From contig CANCJF010000007.1 of NCBI GenBank assembly GCA_947378245.1, forward strand, positions 1 through 44,618: a stretch of 44,618 bases of DNA. The letters are read 5' to 3'. This stretch comes from Bacteroidota bacterium. Lineage in GTDB: Bacteria; Bacteroidota; Bacteroidia; Flavobacteriales_D; Crocinitomicaceae. Positions 9,844 through 18,859 of this stretch are shown piece after piece. The notes beneath the pieces were generated by a model, which saw only the letters and a program-made list of their open reading frames with translations, did no database searches and was not told the origin of the DNA. A program made the position numbers and the translations under genes. The stretch's first letter is position 1, and every line of letters starts with the position of its first letter.

Positions 9844-10611
9844 TTACAAGCCCCAACATCCAACACACACCGACTGCTCGATGCGATTTTCAATTACATC
9901 GGGCAGTTTTTCAAAAAAATCGAGGTGCGTAATTTTTTCGATGGAATCAATAGATAAAGCAAATGCAGAGATTGGCAAAGAACTTCCTTGATTGGGAATT
10001 ACAAATCCAATCGCTTTAATATCCGGTTGAGAATAATCTAATACCACTTTATAAAACGCCTTAGGTATTGGAATTTTATTTTGGCCAATTGTTGGTTGTC
10101 CTATTTCTAACAATGGTCCTGTTGTTATATAAACAGCTTTATTTTCTATAGCCCATTCACGTACTTGTTCTTCTAATTTTTTCCAAATACCACGATTGAA
10201 GCTTTTATCTTGCGGACACATATTCGAGAGGTAAAACGATTCTTGCATCGCTTGAACCGACCATTTCATATCTGCAGCAGGGGCTAAATGACCACGATCA
10301 AATCCTGATTTTTTATAATCTTTCAAATCCGCACTATTACGAACTAGCATGGGGTCAGGCTTAAATTTATCACTACGACCAATAACACCTTGAGTTTCTT
10401 CAAAAGTGAGTTCATAAGCCACCCATTTAGCCAATTTATAATTTTCATCGTATGACAAACAATAACCTGTATGGCAAACTATTAATTCCTGATTCGTATG
10501 AGCAGGGATCTCTAATGAATTTGGAATTACTAATTGTTGACTTTGAAAACCAGCGAACAAAAAAAATCCGAACAGTAGGAAAATTACTATTCGGACATTT
10601 AAATATTTCAT
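9844..10611 (-). CDS. Secreted DNA/RNA non-specific endonuclease (NucA/NUC1 family)
   Basis: N-terminal signal sequence; DRGHLAPAADM catalytic motif; YLSNMCPQ..FNRGIWKKLE. Confidence 0.93.
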   Translation of the reverse strand: MKYLNVRIVIFLLFGFFLFAGFQSQQLVIPNSLEIPAHTNQELIVCHTGYCLSYDENYKLAKWVAYELTFEETQGVIGRSDKFKPDPMLVRNSADLKDYKKSGFDRGHLAPAADMKWSVQAMQESFYLSNMCPQDKSFNRGIWKKLEEQVREWAIENKAVYITTGPLLEIGQPTIGQNKIPIPKAFYKVVLDYSQPDIKAIGFVIPNQGSSLPISAFALSIDSIEKITHLDFFEKLPDVIENRIEQSVCVGCWGL

Positions 10612-10616
10612 TATTA

Positions 10617-11405
10617 TTACCAATTATAACTTACACCAAATGTCAGTGGATGTACGTTTGCCATCAGAGTAGTATTGAAAGTTGGAATCAATGCATAACT
10701 CGCAAAAACTCCATACATTCTTCCCCAATATTGACCAAAACCTGCACGAATTGTTGCGTCACACTTAAATGTATTTAAAGCAAAAGTACCTTTGATGGTA
10801 CGCTCGAACTCAATGTTTGGATTTTTTTTATCTGCATAGATTTGCTTAACATTTGAAGATAGTTTTATTCCTGCAATCACCCCTGCACTAATCCATACAT
10901 TTTTTTTAGGTGTAAACTCTAATAAAACTGGAATTTGTAAATATGCTAAATTCAATTTATTTCGTGTGAAACTAATTGTATCTAAATGTACATTCCCATA
11001 GATAGCGCTGTCTTTTTTACTATATGAATCCTGTAAAGTCCAATCTTTAGAAAAAGCAATTTTCGTTAAATTCAAGCCTAAACCAATTGTAACTCCCAAT
11101 CTGTCAGGAGTAATGATTAATTTACGATCATAAAAATTAAAATTAAAATTAAATGATTTTAATACGTCATTGTTCCATTGTTGATCATTTGGAAAAGAAG
11201 CTTGAAATGAATTATTTAATAAGACATTTAATCCAAAATCAACTCCTGCAAAATGACCGTTATGTTTTTCTTCCTCAATTTCCAATAAAGAATCTTCGAT
11301 TGCTCCATTTATTTCTGAATCTGCAATGGGTTGATTATTGATGTTTTGAGCAAATGAAATTTGTGAAATAGCGAATGCTAGAAATAAAAATAATAGTTTT
11401 TTCAT
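10617..11405 (-). CDS. Outer-membrane beta-barrel (porin-family-like) protein
   Basis: Signal peptide MKKLLFLFLAFAISQISFAQ; alternating beta pattern ending in an aromatic residue (GVSYNW). Confidence 0.65.
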   Translation of the reverse strand: MKKLLFLFLAFAISQISFAQNINNQPIADSEINGAIEDSLLEIEEEKHNGHFAGVDFGLNVLLNNSFQASFPNDQQWNNDVLKSFNFNFNFYDRKLIITPDRLGVTIGLGLNLTKIAFSKDWTLQDSYSKKDSAIYGNVHLDTISFTRNKLNLAYLQIPVLLEFTPKKNVWISAGVIAGIKLSSNVKQIYADKKNPNIEFERTIKGTFALNTFKCDATIRAGFGQYWGRMYGVFASYALIPTFNTTLMANVHPLTFGVSYNW

Positions 11406-11478
11406 AATTCATTAAAAAATAAATACTTGTATAAAATTAAGAAATATTTATTTAAACGGCTTATTTTTTACTTCTTAT

Positions 11479-11486
11479 TATATTTG
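11479..11486 (+). promoter_or_regulatory. -7 box TATATTTG upstream of cysS
   Basis: TAnnTTTG match about 30 nt before the cysS ATG. Confidence 0.45.
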
Positions 11487-11515
11487 TTACTTACAATCTT
11501 AAGCATTAATAAATT

Positions 11516-12979
11516 ATGACAAACTCTAAGTTACACATTTACAATAGCCATTCGGGTAAGAAAGAATTGTTTGTTCCAATACACCAAAATTTTGTTGGAC
11601 TATATGTTTGTGGACCAACAGTTTATAACTATGTTCATTTAGGAAATTGTAGAACGTTTATTTCCTTTGACATGGTGTATCGTTACTTGTTGCACTTAGG
11701 TTATAAGGTTCGTTATGTTAGAAATATTACCGATGTAGGTCATTTAGAAAACGATGCAGATGAGGGGGAAGATAAAATCGCTAAAAAAGCACGCTTAGAG
11801 CAAGTAGAACCAATGGAAATTGTTCAAAAATACACCTTGGATTTTCACGAAGTATTGCGTCAATTCAATAATCATGCACCAAGCATAGAACCTACTGCAA
11901 CAGGACATATCATCGAACAAATTGAAATGATTAAGACCATCCTTGAAAACGGATACGCTTACGATGTGAATGGTTCGGTGTATTTCGATGTCAACAAATA
12001 CAATGAGAAATTCCCGTATGGAGAATTATCGGGACGAAAAATTGAGGATTTAATTGCGGGTACACGTGACTTGGATGGTCAGGATGAAAAACGCAATTCT
12101 TTGGATTTTGCATTATGGAAAAACGCTTCACCAGAACATATCATGAAATGGCCTTCCCCTTGGGGCATTGGTTTCCCAGGATGGCATTTGGAATGTTCTG
12201 CAATGAGTACCAAATATTTAGGTGAAACATTTGATATTCACGGAGGAGGAATGGATTTGAAATTCCCTCACCACGAATGTGAAATTGCACAAGGGTGTGC
12301 TTCTACGGGTAAATCTCCGGTGAATTACTGGATGCATGGAAATATGTTAACCTTAAATGGTAAAAAAATGTCGAAGTCGACTGGTAATACATTACTGCCA
12401 AACGAATTATTCAATGGTGGTTCTGACTTATTAGAGCGTGGTTACCATCCAATGGTGGTTCGTTTCTTTACGATGCAAGCACATTACCGTAGTACCTTAG
12501 ACTTTACCAGTGAAGCATTAAACGCTGCTGAAAAAGGATATGAAAAATTGATGGATGCTATCAAAGAGTTGGAAACGCTAACAACATCAGCTAATTCTTC
12601 TGTGGATGTTAACGGTTTAGTTTCTTCTTTTTACGATGCAATGAACGACGACTTCAACGCACCAATTTTAGTAGCGAATTTGTTTGAGACGGTTAAAGCA
12701 ATAAACACCATCAAAGAAGGTAAAGCAACAATTACACAAGCTGATTTGGAACTACTAATAAAAGAAGTCAATGCGTTTGTGTTTGATGTACTTGGTTTGG
12801 CTCCCTTAAATAGTGCAGGTGACGATTCAAAATTAGAAGGTGTGATGGACTTGGTGTTGAATTTGCGTCAACAAGCACGTGAGAACAAAGATTGGGGAAC
12901 TTCTGATAAGATTCGCGATGGATTGGCTGCTGCTGGTTTGGTGGTGAAAGACGGGAAGGACGGAACGACATGGAAGTGA
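11516..12979 (+). CDS. cysS: Cysteinyl-tRNA synthetase
   Basis: [38 protein letters not shown]. Confidence 0.97.
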   Translation: MTNSKLHIYNSHSGKKELFVPIHQNFVGLYVCGPTVYNYVHLGNCRTFISFDMVYRYLLHLGYKVRYVRNITDVGHLENDADEGEDKIAKKARLEQVEPMEIVQKYTLDFHEVLRQFNNHAPSIEPTATGHIIEQIEMIKTILENGYAYDVNGSVYFDVNKYNEKFPYGELSGRKIEDLIAGTRDLDGQDEKRNSLDFALWKNASPEHIMKWPSPWGIGFPGWHLECSAMSTKYLGETFDIHGGGMDLKFPHHECEIAQGCASTGKSPVNYWMHGNMLTLNGKKMSKSTGNTLLPNELFNGGSDLLERGYHPMVVRFFTMQAHYRSTLDFTSEALNAAEKGYEKLMDAIKELETLTTSANSSVDVNGLVSSFYDAMNDDFNAPILVANLFETVKAINTIKEGKATITQADLELLIKEVNAFVFDVLGLAPLNSAGDDSKLEGVMDLVLNLRQQARENKDWGTSDKIRDGLAAAGLVVKDGKDGTTWK

Positions 12980-13012
12980 CGAGCGAAGGCGTGATTTTGA
13001 TGCAAAACGCTA

Positions 13013-13048
13013 CTTCCCCCTTTGAAGGGGGACCGAGGGGGATGACTT
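13013..13048 (+). repeat. REP-like element copy A (cttccccctttgaagggggaccgagggggatgactt)
   Basis: Shares its hairpin core and the GAGGGGGAtGACTT tail with three other copies in the window. Confidence 0.7.
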
Positions 13049-13067
13049 CAGTAAAAAATTACTAACT

Positions 13068-13091
13068 AAACCCCTCGAATTCGAGGGGTTT
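13068..13091 (+). terminator. Perfect 24-bp palindrome AAACCCCTCGAATTCGAGGGGTTT, probable cysS terminator
   Basis: Perfect inverted repeat followed by AAAAAA on + and preceded by AAA-rich/T-rich flanks; downstream of cysS. Confidence 0.5.
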
Positions 13092-13185
13092 AAAAAACAA
13101 ACTTAACTTCAATACTGAATTTTAAAATTTAATAAATGAGTTCCAATAAATTCATGAATTTAAAAGGAAAAAATATTTCTATCGT

Positions 13186-13219
13186 CTTTTAAAAGCATCG
13201 AATTCGATGCCTTTAAAAG
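13186..13219. repeat. 34-bp palindrome CTTTTAAAAGCATCGAATTCGATGCCTTTAAAAG (one mismatched pair)
   Basis: 16 of 17 complementary positions around the centre at 13202/13203. Confidence 0.7.
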
Positions 13220-13253
13220 TCAAGAATGAAGACAATTGAAAAAATATATAAAA

Positions 13254-13327
13254 TAAATGAAAAGTAAACTAAATCGTAGCGAAGCACTGGCTTCCCCCTT
13301 CGGAGGGGGACAGAGGGGGAGGACTTT
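13254..13327 (+). repeat. 74-bp REP-like repeat, copy B
   Basis: 72/74 identical by eye to 14182..14255; contains CTTCCCCCTTCGGAGGGGGACAGAGGGGGAGGACTT. Confidence 0.85.
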
Positions 13328-13328
13328 G

Positions 13329-13820
13329 ATGATAAAAATAAAGTTTACATTACTATTAATATTTGCAATATCTTTTAATTCTAATGCTTGTGAATGTATT
13401 TGTACTGGTGATTGCAGTTTTAAAGCCGTTTCACAAAGATCAGATTTTGTAGCCTTAGTCAAAATTACATCCTACGATGATTATTTCGAAATGGATGAAA
13501 ATTTAAAGAGTCCTGGTTCAATGATTGTAGAAATCATTGAAGTTTACAAGGGAATTGAACAAAGAAAACAAATAAAGATTTGGGGTGACGATGGGAATAA
13601 ATGTCGGCCATATTGTTCTACCTTTAAGTTGAATGAATATTATCTTATTTCTCCATCCATATTATCAAATAAAGAAAATAACAAAGAGTTTGAATTTTTT
13701 AGTTGTTCTACTGATTATTTAAAAGTTGACATGACAAGCAAAATGATAACAGGAAATTATACAAATAAAATCAATAATTATAGTCTTTTAGATTTTGAAA
13801 ATGATATTAAAAATAAATAA
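13329..13820 (+). CDS. Secreted Cys-rich protein, possible TIMP/netrin-like (NTR) fold (alternative start 13257 lies inside repeat B)
   Basis: Signal peptide MIKIKFTLLLIFAISFNSNACECIC, VEIIEVYKG and CRPYCSTFKLNEYYLIS resemble bacterial TIMP-like proteins; family call tentative. Confidence 0.5.
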   Translation: MIKIKFTLLLIFAISFNSNACECICTGDCSFKAVSQRSDFVALVKITSYDDYFEMDENLKSPGSMIVEIIEVYKGIEQRKQIKIWGDDGNKCRPYCSTFKLNEYYLISPSILSNKENNKEFEFFSCSTDYLKVDMTSKMITGNYTNKINNYSLLDFENDIKNK

Positions 13821-13821
13821 T

Positions 13822-13855
13822 GTCATCCCCCTCAGTCCCCCTTCAAAGGGGGAAG
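13822..13855 (-). repeat. REP-like element copy C, inverted relative to A
   Basis: Reverse complement reads cttccccctttgaagggggactgagggggatgac. Confidence 0.7.
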
Positions 13856-13908
13856 CAATGGATTCTATAATTAAAAGCTTGATTAAAGTAACAACTTTTA
13901 AAATAACG

Positions 13909-14018
13909 TGCAATTTCAAAATGAAACCTGTGTAATTTCAAAATTGAATCCTTGCAAATTCAAAATACAAAGCATGTATTTTCAAAATGAAGTCCATGTA
14001 ATTTCAAAATAGAGATTT
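13909..14018. repeat. Five tandem imperfect 22-bp units, consensus TGTAATTTCAAAATGAAnncnn
   Basis: Units at 13909, 13931, 13953, 13975 and 13997, each 22 nt, aligned on TTCAAAAT. Confidence 0.8.
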
Positions 14019-14075
14019 TATTTTCAACATAAACTCAAGTCTAAAGATGTTATATTTGTTATAGAAATTATCACC

Positions 14076-14124
14076 TATTCGCATGTTAGAGATAACAATT
14101 TAGACAATATGCGAATATTTTTTT
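14076..14124 (+). terminator. Hairpin TATTCGCAT...ATGCGAATA followed by T7
   Basis: 9-bp perfect stem, 24-nt loop, seven T immediately after the stem. Confidence 0.45.
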
Positions 14125-14181
14125 AATAAAGAAGAATAGCTCAAGTAAGTGTTAAACAAAAATTTTAGATAAGTAATAAAG

Positions 14182-14255
14182 GTAAATGAAAAGTAAACTA
14201 AATCGTAGCGAAACACTGGCTTCCCCCTTCGGAGGGGGACAGAGAGGGAGGACTT
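14182..14255 (+). repeat. 74-bp REP-like repeat, copy D
   Basis: 72/74 identical by eye to copy B at 13254..13327. Confidence 0.85.
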
Positions 14256-14842
14256 TTAGTTCTCTTCGAATTTTGGGTGTTTTGGTGATTTTGTTGACTA
14301 TCGTTTTGACTTCTTGTAGTGAGAATAACAATCAATCAAAAAAAATTATATCGAAAATTTCAAATAAAGAACAAATAGATACATCTATTTACATTGAAGG
14401 TATCACTTTTGGAAGATTTTGTAATGAATGTTCTGGAAATTGTGCTCCAATAATAGGATATTATAATGGAGGTAATGCTAATACTCTTTGGGGAGATTTT
14501 GAAAATAATTATTTCAAAAATGAAGATTCACTAAAATTTAAAACAGATTTGAATACTTTAGAAAATATGAATTTGGCAAATCAAATAATAGATAAAATAC
14601 CAAATTTATTAATTAAATCGAGTAATAAAAATTTTGGGTGTCCAGATTGTACAGATGGATGCGGTATTTACTTAAAGTTATGGTTAAACGAGAATCCAAA
14701 TACTATAATAAAAAAGTTTAAAATTGACCTTCATCCGAATGAAACTACACCAAGAGAAATCACAGAATTTGCTCAATTCGTTTCTAAAAATATAAATCAA
14801 ATAATTCATAACTCTAAAAATGATAACTCCAGTTCACGATAA
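14186..14842 (+). CDS. Putative Cys-rich lipoprotein; start codon appears to lie within repeat D
   Basis: LRILGVLVILLTIVLTSC lipobox; CNECSGNC and CPDCTDGC motifs; no ATG between the repeat and the hydrophobic segment. Confidence 0.55.
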   Translation: MKSKLNRSETLASPFGGGQRGRTFSSLRILGVLVILLTIVLTSCSENNNQSKKIISKISNKEQIDTSIYIEGITFGRFCNECSGNCAPIIGYYNGGNANTLWGDFENNYFKNEDSLKFKTDLNTLENMNLANQIIDKIPNLLIKSSNKNFGCPDCTDGCGIYLKLWLNENPNTIIKKFKIDLHPNETTPREITEFAQFVSKNINQIIHNSKNDNSSSR

Positions 14843-17621
14843 AAAATTATTTCTATTAGATGCTTTTGCATTGATTTACAGAGCGTATTTTGCGTTTGCG
14901 AAGAATCCACGTGTGAATTCGAAAGGACAAAATACGTCTGCAGCATTTGGTTTTACGAATGCGTTGATCGATGTAATAAAAAAAGAGCAACCAACGCATT
15001 TAGCGGTGGTGTTTGACGCACCTGGAGGGGCAACGAATCGTCAGGAAGACTTTGCGGCGTATAAAGCGAACCGTCAGGAAATGCCAGAAGATTTACGTGC
15101 TATGATTGACCCGATTAAAAAAATTGTGGAGGCTTTTAATATTCCTATTTTGTTGAAATCTGGATTTGAAGCAGATGATGTTATTGGAACGTTAGCAAAA
15201 GTTGCTGAAAAAGAAGGGTATTATACCTATATGATGACTCCGGATAAGGATTTTGGTCAGTTGGTATCGGATAAAATATTTATTTACAAACCTGGTAGAG
15301 GAGGAGATCCTGCTTCTGTATTGGGTGTGAATGAGGTATGTGAAAAATTTGAAGTAGATCACCCTTTGAAAGTCATTGATATACTTGGATTGTGGGGTGA
15401 TGCAGCAGATAACATTCCTGGAATTCCTGGAATTGGAGAGAAAACTTCCAAAAAATTAATTCAAGAATTTGGTTCTTTAGAGAATATAATTGCAAATGCG
15501 GATAAATTAAAAGGCAAAATGCGTGAAAACGTAATTGAATTTGCTGATCAAGGACGTTTGTCAAAACAATTGGCTACCATCATCTTAGATGTCGATGTAC
15601 CTTTTGATCCTGAGCATTTGATCATGTGTGAACCAGACGCTGAAAAAATCAAGGAAGTATTTACCGAATTAGAATTTAGAACATTAGCGAAACGCGTTAT
15701 CGGAGAAGAAATTACAGTTACTGCTTCCGTGAATGAAGCAGGTCAATTTGATTTATTCGGTACGCAAAGTTTATTGGAAATTCAAACACCTGTTCAGACT
15801 TCAGATTTAAAAACGATTGCAACAGAAAAACCGAATTACCATTTAATCACCAATTCCGAAGAACGTGCTGAATTGTTAGAATTGTTAGTAAAACAACCGG
15901 TTGTATGTTTTGATACGGAAACAACTGCTGTTGATGCCTTACTTGCAGAATTAGTGGGGATGTCTTTCTCTTTCAATGCGCGTGAAGCTTTTTATGTTGC
16001 GGTACCTGAAAATCGTCAAGAAGCACAACAAATCGTAGACACATTCAAGCCTTTCTTTGAGAATGCTGCGATTGAAAAAATTGGTCACAACATCAAATAC
16101 GACTTACAAGTACTTGAAAATTATGGAGTCGAAGTGACTGGTTCCTTGTTTGATACAATGATTGCGCATTACTTAATTCAGCCTGAATCCAAACAAAGCA
16201 TGGACTTCTTGGCGGAATATTATTTACAATATAAACCTGTATCGATTACCGAATTGATTGGTAAAAAAGGAAAAAATCAAGGAAACATGCGCGACCTTGA
16301 TCCGATACAAGTTTCTGATTATGCGTGTGAAGATGCGGATATAACCTTTCAACTTTACCAAATATTAGCTCCACAAATTCAAAAAGAACACCTTAACGAT
16401 TTGTTTAGAACCATGGAAATGCCTTTGGTTTCTGTGATTCAACGCATGGAACGTGAAGGAATTGCGATTGATGTGGAGGGATTGAAAGCCTTGTCTTTGC
16501 GTTTGGAAGAAGAATCGGTGAGTTTGGAAAAAGAAATCAAAGAAATTTCGGGGGAAGATTTCAATTTAGATTCACCTAAACAATTAGGAGAAGTCTTGTT
16601 TGAGAAAATGAAGATCAACGCAAAAGCGAAGAAAACGAAAACGGGCCAATACCAAACTTCGGAAGATGCCTTAGAACAATACCGCAACGATCACCCAATC
16701 ATTGGAAAAATATTAGAATACCGTCAAAATAAAAAACTAAAAGGAACCTACGTAGACCCACTTCCTACCTTATTGAATCCGAATGATCACCGTGTGCATA
16801 CAAGTTACATGCAAACGGTAACAGCTACGGGTCGTTTGAGTTCCAACAATCCAAACTTGCAAAACATTCCAATTCGTACGCAAAAAGGAAAAGAAATTCG
16901 TAAGACCTTTATTTCACGTGGTTCAGACTTCAAAATCATGGCGGCGGATTATTCTCAAATTGAACTTCGTATCATAGCTGCCTTGAGTAAAGACCCAGGA
17001 ATGATTGACGCATTTCAAAAAGGAATCGACATTCACACAGCAACAGCTGCAAATGTATTTCATGTTCCATTAGAGGAAGTAACGAAAGACCAACGTAGTG
17101 CTGCGAAAGCGGTTAACTTCGGAATTATGTACGGTCAAGGTCCATTTGGATTAGCGCAAAATTTAGGAATCTCTCGTACCGAAGCAAAATCCATCATTGA
17201 ACGTTATTTTGAGCAATTCGGGACCATTAAATCTTTCATGGATGGTTTGGTGAACGATGCACGAGAATTGGGTTATGTGGAAACCATCATGAAACGTAGA
17301 AGATACCTTCCAGACATTAATTCTGCCAATGCGATTGTTCGTGGATTTGCTGAAAGAAATGCCATTAATGCTCCAATTCAAGGTTCAGCAGCAGATATTA
17401 TTAAACTGGCGATGATAGCGGTAGATAAAGCGATGATTGATCAAAAAGTACAATCTAAATTGTTGTTGCAAGTACACGATGAGTTGGTGTTTGATGTGCA
17501 CGTTTCGGAACAAGATTTGATGCAGAAATTGGTAAAAGAAGCCATGGAATCAGCAGTTAGTCTGGTTGTACCAATGGAAGTGGAAGTAAAAATTGCTGAT
17601 AACTGGTTGGATGCCCATTAA
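14820..17621 (+). CDS. polA: DNA polymerase I
   Basis: 5' nuclease domain (LFLLDAFALIYRAYFAF), 3'-5' exonuclease motif VCFDTETT, polymerase motifs ADYSQIELRI and LLQVHDELVFDV. Confidence 0.97.
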   Translation: MITPVHDKKLFLLDAFALIYRAYFAFAKNPRVNSKGQNTSAAFGFTNALIDVIKKEQPTHLAVVFDAPGGATNRQEDFAAYKANRQEMPEDLRAMIDPIKKIVEAFNIPILLKSGFEADDVIGTLAKVAEKEGYYTYMMTPDKDFGQLVSDKIFIYKPGRGGDPASVLGVNEVCEKFEVDHPLKVIDILGLWGDAADNIPGIPGIGEKTSKKLIQEFGSLENIIANADKLKGKMRENVIEFADQGRLSKQLATIILDVDVPFDPEHLIMCEPDAEKIKEVFTELEFRTLAKRVIGEEITVTASVNEAGQFDLFGTQSLLEIQTPVQTSDLKTIATEKPNYHLITNSEERAELLELLVKQPVVCFDTETTAVDALLAELVGMSFSFNAREAFYVAVPENRQEAQQIVDTFKPFFENAAIEKIGHNIKYDLQVLENYGVEVTGSLFDTMIAHYLIQPESKQSMDFLAEYYLQYKPVSITELIGKKGKNQGNMRDLDPIQVSDYACEDADITFQLYQILAPQIQKEHLNDLFRTMEMPLVSVIQRMEREGIAIDVEGLKALSLRLEEESVSLEKEIKEISGEDFNLDSPKQLGEVLFEKMKINAKAKKTKTGQYQTSEDALEQYRNDHPIIGKILEYRQNKKLKGTYVDPLPTLLNPNDHRVHTSYMQTVTATGRLSSNNPNLQNIPIRTQKGKEIRKTFISRGSDFKIMAADYSQIELRIIAALSKDPGMIDAFQKGIDIHTATAANVFHVPLEEVTKDQRSAAKAVNFGIMYGQGPFGLAQNLGISRTEAKSIIERYFEQFGTIKSFMDGLVNDARELGYVETIMKRRRYLPDINSANAIVRGFAERNAINAPIQGSAADIIKLAMIAVDKAMIDQKVQSKLLLQVHDELVFDVHVSEQDLMQKLVKEAMESAVSLVVPMEVEVKIADNWLDAH

Positions 17622-17629
17622 TCGATAAG

Positions 17630-18850
17630 ATGCGAAATTGCTTGTTGTTTTTGCTTGTTATTGCGACATATTTCGATGTGTCAGCCCAAACTACGTCTAG
17701 CAATTCCAATCAATTACTGTGGAAAATCACTGGGAGAAAATTAAAAAAACCGAGTTACATCTACGGAACTTATCATTCCAACGACCCACGCGTGTTCAAA
17801 TTTTCAGATAGTACCTACAGTGTTTTGTTGCGTTCCGAAGCCATTGTGATCGAAGCAGATATGTATAGCATGTTTGCAGAATTAGACACCCGAAGCAATA
17901 CACCCCATTTTGAATTTGACGCTGCAGGTACTCCTTATACTACAAGTAAAAGAGCTACAAAAACAAGTTACGGTTCGGAGGATGGTCGACCGCAATTTCT
18001 AGATCTATATATCCAATTATTAGCCTATAATCTAAATAAAAAGTGTTTTACGTTAGAATCCGTAGAGGATCAGCTTGCTGCCTATTCAGTGATCAACAAA
18101 TCTAAACTCCTTGGAATTAGTACGCCTACTGAAAAAATTAGTCAGGAGAAACTAATGGAAGTCTACCTTTCGGGAAACATCGAGCGCATACGAGAAATGA
18201 TGGAACGCCAACTTGCATCCACGAAAGAAGGATACCAATGGATGATTACCGAACGTAATTTCATCATGGCAGATGGGATAGATACCTTGTGTAAAAAAAA
18301 CAGCTTGTTCATTGCTGTTGGCGCTGCCCACTTGGCTGGTTCGACAGGCATTCTACAAATACTCAAAAACCGAGGTTATAAAATACAACAAGTAAATGCG
18401 ACTTATTCCATCGAATCGACAGTAGCTGCCAAGGAACTCCTAAAACAAAATAGTTTTACCTTCGCAGATCCTTCGTCGGGAATCAGTGTTCAATTTGGAG
18501 GAAAGCCATTGATCAAAAAAGAAGAGAATTACGAAGAAATTGTTTACCGTGAAATGGGTCAGGGAAATACCTACCTCATTGAGGTTGAAAATATTGGAAA
18601 AAATTACAACCTAGCGAAATACGTAGAAAGTATTTTCAATGCTCCTGAACAAACGAAGATTCAAGAACTGACAATACAAAATGGGATTCAAGCTTTTGAA
18701 GGTCTCGCTTACGTCTATGGAATTGGACACTGTTGGAGACGTGTGTTTGTCTATAAAAACAAGTTGATCAAATTAAGTTGTTATGGTGGTAATAAATTTA
18801 TGAGTACGGATCGGTACAAGAAGTTTTTTGATCGGGTGGCGTTGTTTTAA
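17630..18850 (+). CDS. TraB/GumN family protein
   Basis: LLWKITGRKLKKPSYIYGTYHSNDPRVF and SLFIAVGAAHLAGSTGILQILKNRGYKIQQV. Confidence 0.88.
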   Translation: MRNCLLFLLVIATYFDVSAQTTSSNSNQLLWKITGRKLKKPSYIYGTYHSNDPRVFKFSDSTYSVLLRSEAIVIEADMYSMFAELDTRSNTPHFEFDAAGTPYTTSKRATKTSYGSEDGRPQFLDLYIQLLAYNLNKKCFTLESVEDQLAAYSVINKSKLLGISTPTEKISQEKLMEVYLSGNIERIREMMERQLASTKEGYQWMITERNFIMADGIDTLCKKNSLFIAVGAAHLAGSTGILQILKNRGYKIQQVNATYSIESTVAAKELLKQNSFTFADPSSGISVQFGGKPLIKKEENYEEIVYREMGQGNTYLIEVENIGKNYNLAKYVESIFNAPEQTKIQELTIQNGIQAFEGLAYVYGIGHCWRRVFVYKNKLIKLSCYGGNKFMSTDRYKKFFDRVALF

Positions 18851-18859
18851 AAGAATAAT

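Noticed and set aside
9844-10611. Restriction or defence nuclease
   Set aside because: It is a signal-peptide-bearing NUC1-type nuclease with no methylase or defence genes nearby; nutrient or eDNA degradation is more likely.
10452-10778. 108-aa plus-strand ORF across the nuclease/beta-barrel junction
   Set aside because: Antisense to two well-supported genes; no domain signature.
13220-13462. 80-aa minus-strand ORF
   Set aside because: Antisense to repeat B and the TIMP-like gene; includes the repeat in reverse.
13909-14018. CRISPR-like array
   Set aside because: Units abut at 22 nt with no unique 25-40 nt spacers, and no cas genes are in the window.
13013-14842. Mobile element or phage island between cysS and polA
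   Set aside because: Repeats suggest mobility, but no transposase, integrase, terminal inverted repeat or target-site duplication was found, so only repeat features are called.
14820-17621. Unusual polA lacking proofreading
   Set aside because: The 3'-5' exonuclease motif VCFDTETT is present and polymerase motifs are intact; ordinary PolA.
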